A stretch of 64,000 nucleotides of DNA from Agrobacterium vitis. Lineage in GTDB: Bacteria > Pseudomonadota > Alphaproteobacteria > Rhizobiales > Rhizobiaceae. Location of the stretch: assembly GCF_013337045.2 (NCBI RefSeq), contig NZ_CP118259.1:682001-746000 (forward strand), written 5' to 3'. The first letter of the stretch is position 1; every line of letters begins with the position of its first letter. Both the position numbers and the translations under genes were made by a program. The notes under the pieces are model-generated. The model was not told the DNA's origin and ran no database searches. It was given only the letters and a program-made list of their open reading frames with translations. Shown piece by piece: positions 61,254 to 64,000 of the stretch.

Positions 61254-62471
61254 ATGCTGTCTTCCTTTCGCCTGCCGTTCCGGCGGGCCAATCGTGCTGC
61301 TGGGTCGTCGGCGACGCCACTCAACACAACGTCCGGCCAGACAAAAGCGGCGATACGACCCCGGGCGGGGTTGGAAATGCTGCTCTCCACCGGTGCCGGG
61401 CGCGGCACGGGGCGGTCTTATGCGGCCTTGTCACGCGCGGGCTTTCTCGGCAATCCGGTGGCGCATCGGGCGGTGCGGCTGGTGTCGGAGGCGGCGGCGG
61501 CTGTGCCTCTTCTGCTTTATCAGGGCCTGCCGCAAGATGGGGCGGGGGAGTTGAGCGAGCATCCGGCGCTGGCGCTTCTGGCGCGGCCTAACGGGCGGGC
61601 GACGGGGGCGGATTTTTTCGAAATGCTCTATGGCCATCTGCTGCTGTCGGGCAATGCCTATCTGGAGCCGCTCTGGCTTGGTGGGCGGCTGATGGAACTA
61701 CATCTGCTGCGCCCCGACCGGGTCAGCGTCGTCGAGGGCGCCGATGGCTGGCCGGTCGCCTATGATTATCGCGCCGCCGGGGTGACGCGCCGTCTGGCTG
61801 CCGAGGGCGAACCGCAGCCGATCCTGCATTTCAAGCTGTTTCATCCGCTCGACGACATCAGCGGCTATGCGCCGCTTGCCTCGGCCCATAACGCGCTGGA
61901 CCTGCACAATGCCGCCGCCACCTGGAACAAGGCGCTGCTCGACAATTCCGCCCGACCCTCCGGGGCGCTGGTTTATCAGCCCAAGGAGGGTGGCAACCTG
62001 CCGCCGGAACAATATCAGCGCCTGAAAGAGGAGCTGGAGCAGGGCTATTCCGGGCCAATGCAGGCGGGCCGCCCGATGCTGCTGGAAGGCGGGCTGGACT
62101 GGAAGGCGATGAGCCTGACCCCACGCGACATGGATTTTACCGATGCCCGCAATGGCGCGGCCCGCGATATCGCGCTCTCGCTCGGCGTGCCGCCGATGCT
62201 GCTCGGCATTCCCGGCGACAATACCTATGCCAATTACCAGGAGGCCAACCGCGCCTTCTACCGGCTAACGGTGCTGCCGCTGATCCGCCGCACCGCCGCC
62301 AGCCTGTCGGGGTTTCTGTCCGATGGGTTTGGCGAGGTCTTGTGCCTGAAGCCCGATCTCGATCAGGTCGAGGGCCTGTCCAGCGAGCGCGACGCGCTGT
62401 GGTCACGGGTCGGGTCCGCCAGCTTCCTCACCGACGAGGAAAAGCGACAGGCGGTTGGATATGACGCGTAA
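61254..62471 (+). CDS. HK97-type portal protein (GTA gp3-like)
   Basis: A 405-residue portal: GFLGNPVAHRAVRLVSEAAAAVPLLLYQ, ALLARPNGRATGADFFEMLYGHLLLSGNAYLEPLWLGGRLMELHLLRPDRVSVV, ARDIALSLGVPPMLLGIPGDNTYANYQEANRAFYRLTVLPLI. Twelve copies form the vertex through which DNA enters the head. GGAGAACATC precedes the ATG. It heads the closely spaced group portal, small membrane protein, protease, capsid. Confidence 0.92.
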   Translation: MLSSFRLPFRRANRAAGSSATPLNTTSGQTKAAIRPRAGLEMLLSTGAGRGTGRSYAALSRAGFLGNPVAHRAVRLVSEAAAAVPLLLYQGLPQDGAGELSEHPALALLARPNGRATGADFFEMLYGHLLLSGNAYLEPLWLGGRLMELHLLRPDRVSVVEGADGWPVAYDYRAAGVTRRLAAEGEPQPILHFKLFHPLDDISGYAPLASAHNALDLHNAAATWNKALLDNSARPSGALVYQPKEGGNLPPEQYQRLKEELEQGYSGPMQAGRPMLLEGGLDWKAMSLTPRDMDFTDARNGAARDIALSLGVPPMLLGIPGDNTYANYQEANRAFYRLTVLPLIRRTAASLSGFLSDGFGEVLCLKPDLDQVEGLSSERDALWSRVGSASFLTDEEKRQAVGYDA

Positions 62472-62660
62472 AGCCTAGAAGTTTCAAGAGGTTGATGCCT
62501 GATCCGGACTCTGTTCCGCAGAAGGGTGATTCAGAGTGTGAACATCTGCACCCTGTTTGTGAGCAGACGCGCGTAAGCGATTCTAAAGATTAGAATTCTC
62601 GGATAAACCAGGGCGGATTTGTGTCTGTCTCCGCAATCATAAGACGAAAAGATTAATAAA

Positions 62661-62978
62661 ATGACCGATTTTACACCCGACACCCCTCTATGGGGTGCGC
62701 GGCTGGCGGGCGCATTGGCGGGGTCCGCCATCTCGCTGGTTTATCTTCTACCCAGAGGCCGACGCGAGGCGGCGACCCGATTTTTCACCGGACTGGCTAT
62801 AGGGCTGATCTTCGGCGGCGCCACCGGCCAATGGCTGGCCCGCAAGCTGGACATTCTGCAAAGCCTGTCCGGTGCCGAAATCATGCTGGCCGGGGCGACG
62901 CTTGCCAGCCTTTCGGCCTGGTGGGCGCTGGGTGCTTTGGCGCGATTGGCCGGCAGATACGGCTCCAAGGGCGGCTGA
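62661..62978 (+). CDS. Small membrane protein in head module (DUF6107-like)
   Basis: A 105-residue protein with three hydrophobic stretches (about 13-31, 40-56, 73-97): GARLAGALAGSAISLVYLLP, FFTGLAIGLIFGGATGQWLA, AEIMLAGATLASLSAWWALGALARLAG. I recall this kind of protein between portal and protease in rhizobial GTA clusters (gp3.5, DUF6107). It might act as a holin or pinholin, which would suit the neighbouring endolysin, but that is inference. Confidence 0.65.
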   Translation: MTDFTPDTPLWGARLAGALAGSAISLVYLLPRGRREAATRFFTGLAIGLIFGGATGQWLARKLDILQSLSGAEIMLAGATLASLSAWWALGALARLAGRYGSKGG

Positions 62979-63015
62979 TCCAGCCCCACAATTTCAAACA
63001 TTGAAGGAGAAATTC

Positions 63016-63585
63016 ATGCACGCTTATCGCGGGCCAGGAAAGCTGGTGCGCAAATTTGCCGATCTGACCCTGTCGGATCTCAGTGGCGACGGCACGTTCA
63101 GCGGCTATGCCAGCGTGTTCGGCGAGGTGGATCTGGGGCGCGACATGATCGAGCCGGGGGCCTTTCGCACCAGCTTGCAGGGGCGTGGCGCAGGCGGCAT
63201 CCGCATGCTGTACCAGCACGACCCCAACCAGCCGATTGGCAGCTGGACGCTGCTGAAGGAGGATGCGCGCGGCCTTTATGTCGAGGGACGGCTTTCCCCC
63301 GGCGTCAAGCGCGCCGAGGAGGTGCGCGCCCTGATGAAATCAGGCGCGCTGGACGGGCTGTCGATCGGTTTCCAGACGGTGAAATCCCGTCAGGACGCCA
63401 AGACCGGCATTCGCCGCATTCTGGAGGCCGATCTCTGGGAAATTTCCGTCGTCACCTTTCCCATGGCCCCTTCGGCCAGAGTTTCCAATGTCAAGCATCA
63501 GCGGTTTTTCCGCGACAAGGATACCGAGCTGATCCGCGCAATGCGCCGGGCAGCCCGGACGATGGCCAAAAGCAATTTCAAATAA
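63016..63585 (+). CDS. HK97 family prohead protease (GTA gp4-like)
   Basis: A 189-residue protease: FSGYASVFGEVDLGRDMIEPGAF, the catalytic His in MLYQHDPNQPIGSW and the Ser in LDGLSIGFQTVKSR, followed by LEADLWEISVVTFPMAPSARV. It matures the prohead by cutting capsid and scaffold parts. GGAGA lies seven bases before the ATG. A longer in-frame start at 62872 would overlap the membrane protein gene and lacks similarity. Confidence 0.92.
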   Translation: MHAYRGPGKLVRKFADLTLSDLSGDGTFSGYASVFGEVDLGRDMIEPGAFRTSLQGRGAGGIRMLYQHDPNQPIGSWTLLKEDARGLYVEGRLSPGVKRAEEVRALMKSGALDGLSIGFQTVKSRQDAKTGIRRILEADLWEISVVTFPMAPSARVSNVKHQRFFRDKDTELIRAMRRAARTMAKSNFK

Positions 63586-63596
63586 AGGATGGATTT

Positions 63597-64000
63597 ATGA
63601 GCGATCATCAGATGACTGCCCCCGAAATCAAGGCGATCCCGGAAACCATGGCCGCCGCCTTCGATGATTTCATGGAAGCGTTCGAAGGCTTCAAGCAGGC
63701 CAATGACCAGCGGCTTGGCGAAATCGAGCAGAAGCTGACCGCCGATGTCGTCACCCGCGACAAGGTGGAGCGGATCAACAAGGCGATGGACGAGCAATCC
63801 CGGCTGCTGGACCAGCTGGCGCTGAAAAAACTGCGCCCGGCGCTGGGATCGAACGGCAATCGCGGCGGTTCGGCCAGCCTGGAGGCGACGGAGCGCAAGG
63901 CGGCCTTCGAGGCCTATATCCGGCGCGGCGATGAGACGGCGCTGCGCGATCTTGACGCCAAATCCATGGCGATTGGGTCGGATGCGGATGGCGGTTATCT
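63597..64000 (+). CDS. HK97 family major capsid protein, N-terminal part
   Basis: The first 134 residues of a phage/GTA capsid protein, cut by the right edge. Residues about 20-75 form a coiled-coil delta domain (FDDFMEAFEGFKQANDQRLGEIEQKLTADVVTRDKVERINKAMDEQSRLLDQLALKK) normally removed by the protease. ATERKAAFEAYIRRGDE and KSMAIGSDADGGY begin the mature shell protein. AAAGGATGG precedes the ATG, 11 bases after the protease stop. Confidence 0.88.
   Translation, partial: MSDHQMTAPEIKAIPETMAAAFDDFMEAFEGFKQANDQRLGEIEQKLTADVVTRDKVERINKAMDEQSRLLDQLALKKLRPALGSNGNRGGSASLEATERKAAFEAYIRRGDETALRDLDAKSMAIGSDADGGY

Noticed and set aside
1..64000. CRISPR array, rRNA, insertion sequence or integrase
   Set aside because: No regularly spaced direct repeats, ribosomal RNA signatures, transposase or integrase motifs were seen in the window.

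Overview
The window looks like about 64 kb of Rhizobiaceae chromosome (Agrobacterium/Allorhizobium/Rhizobium group, Alphaproteobacteria). The evidence is a Ros/MucR C2H2 zinc-finger regulator, an ExoX/SyrA-family membrane protein, a seven-gene Mrp (Pha/Mnh) antiporter operon, several families known to me mainly from this order (DUF930, DUF1491, DUF2336, DUF5330, DUF6456), a gene-transfer-agent-like head cluster, and high-GC coding sequence with low-GC gaps. No rRNA, tRNA or CRISPR was recognised. Family names come from reading the proteins, not from database searches.

Layout. 1-13 kb: end of an oligopeptidase B gene, a DUF930 exported protein, an AI-2E-type exporter, an FAD oxidoreductase behind an AT-rich leader, a polysaccharide deacetylase, a VOC dioxygenase, a universal-stress/DksA-like pair behind a perfect FNR/FixK box, a PAQR/hemolysin III protein, a Crp/Fnr regulator, a GNAT acetyltransferase, and an exported protein divergent from a membrane-anchored AraC regulator. 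13-23 kb: mucR, mrpA-G, msrB, and a DnaA-domain-IV-like HTH protein overlapping a DUF6456 gene. 23-43 kb: a Ser-rich protein, TetR plus MacAB, a CocE-type hydrolase divergent from a TetR, sufE, a DUF5330 protein, a histidine kinase overlapping a peptidoglycan-binding protein, a lipoprotein hydrolase, and a TriABC-like RND pump (two lipoprotein adaptors, one permease) divergent from its likely TetR repressor. 43-53 kb: DUF1491, DUF2336, the ExoX/SyrA-like gene, a LuxR-type regulator, a DUF1214/DUF1254 pair, a low-GC patch of immunity-protein-like genes, and a class A penicillin-binding protein. 53-57 kb: ycgN, two paralogous sulfotransferase-like genes with a frameshifted ycgN remnant between them, and a CueR/HmrR regulator. 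58-64 kb: a GTA-like packaging and head module (candidate small terminase, large terminase, GH19 endolysin, portal, small membrane protein, prohead protease, start of the capsid gene), running off the right edge.

At the non-coding level, four copies of an intergenic element made of three hairpins occur near 13.2, 22.8, 44.9 and 57.7 kb. The central hairpin keeps a 13-nt loop in every copy while the stem changes with mostly pairing-preserving substitutions, and three copies abut or contain a neighbouring gene's stop codon. Other structured sites are a tandem 30-bp hairpin repeat in the macA leader, dyads between divergent TetR genes and their likely targets, and two hairpins in the mucR leader.
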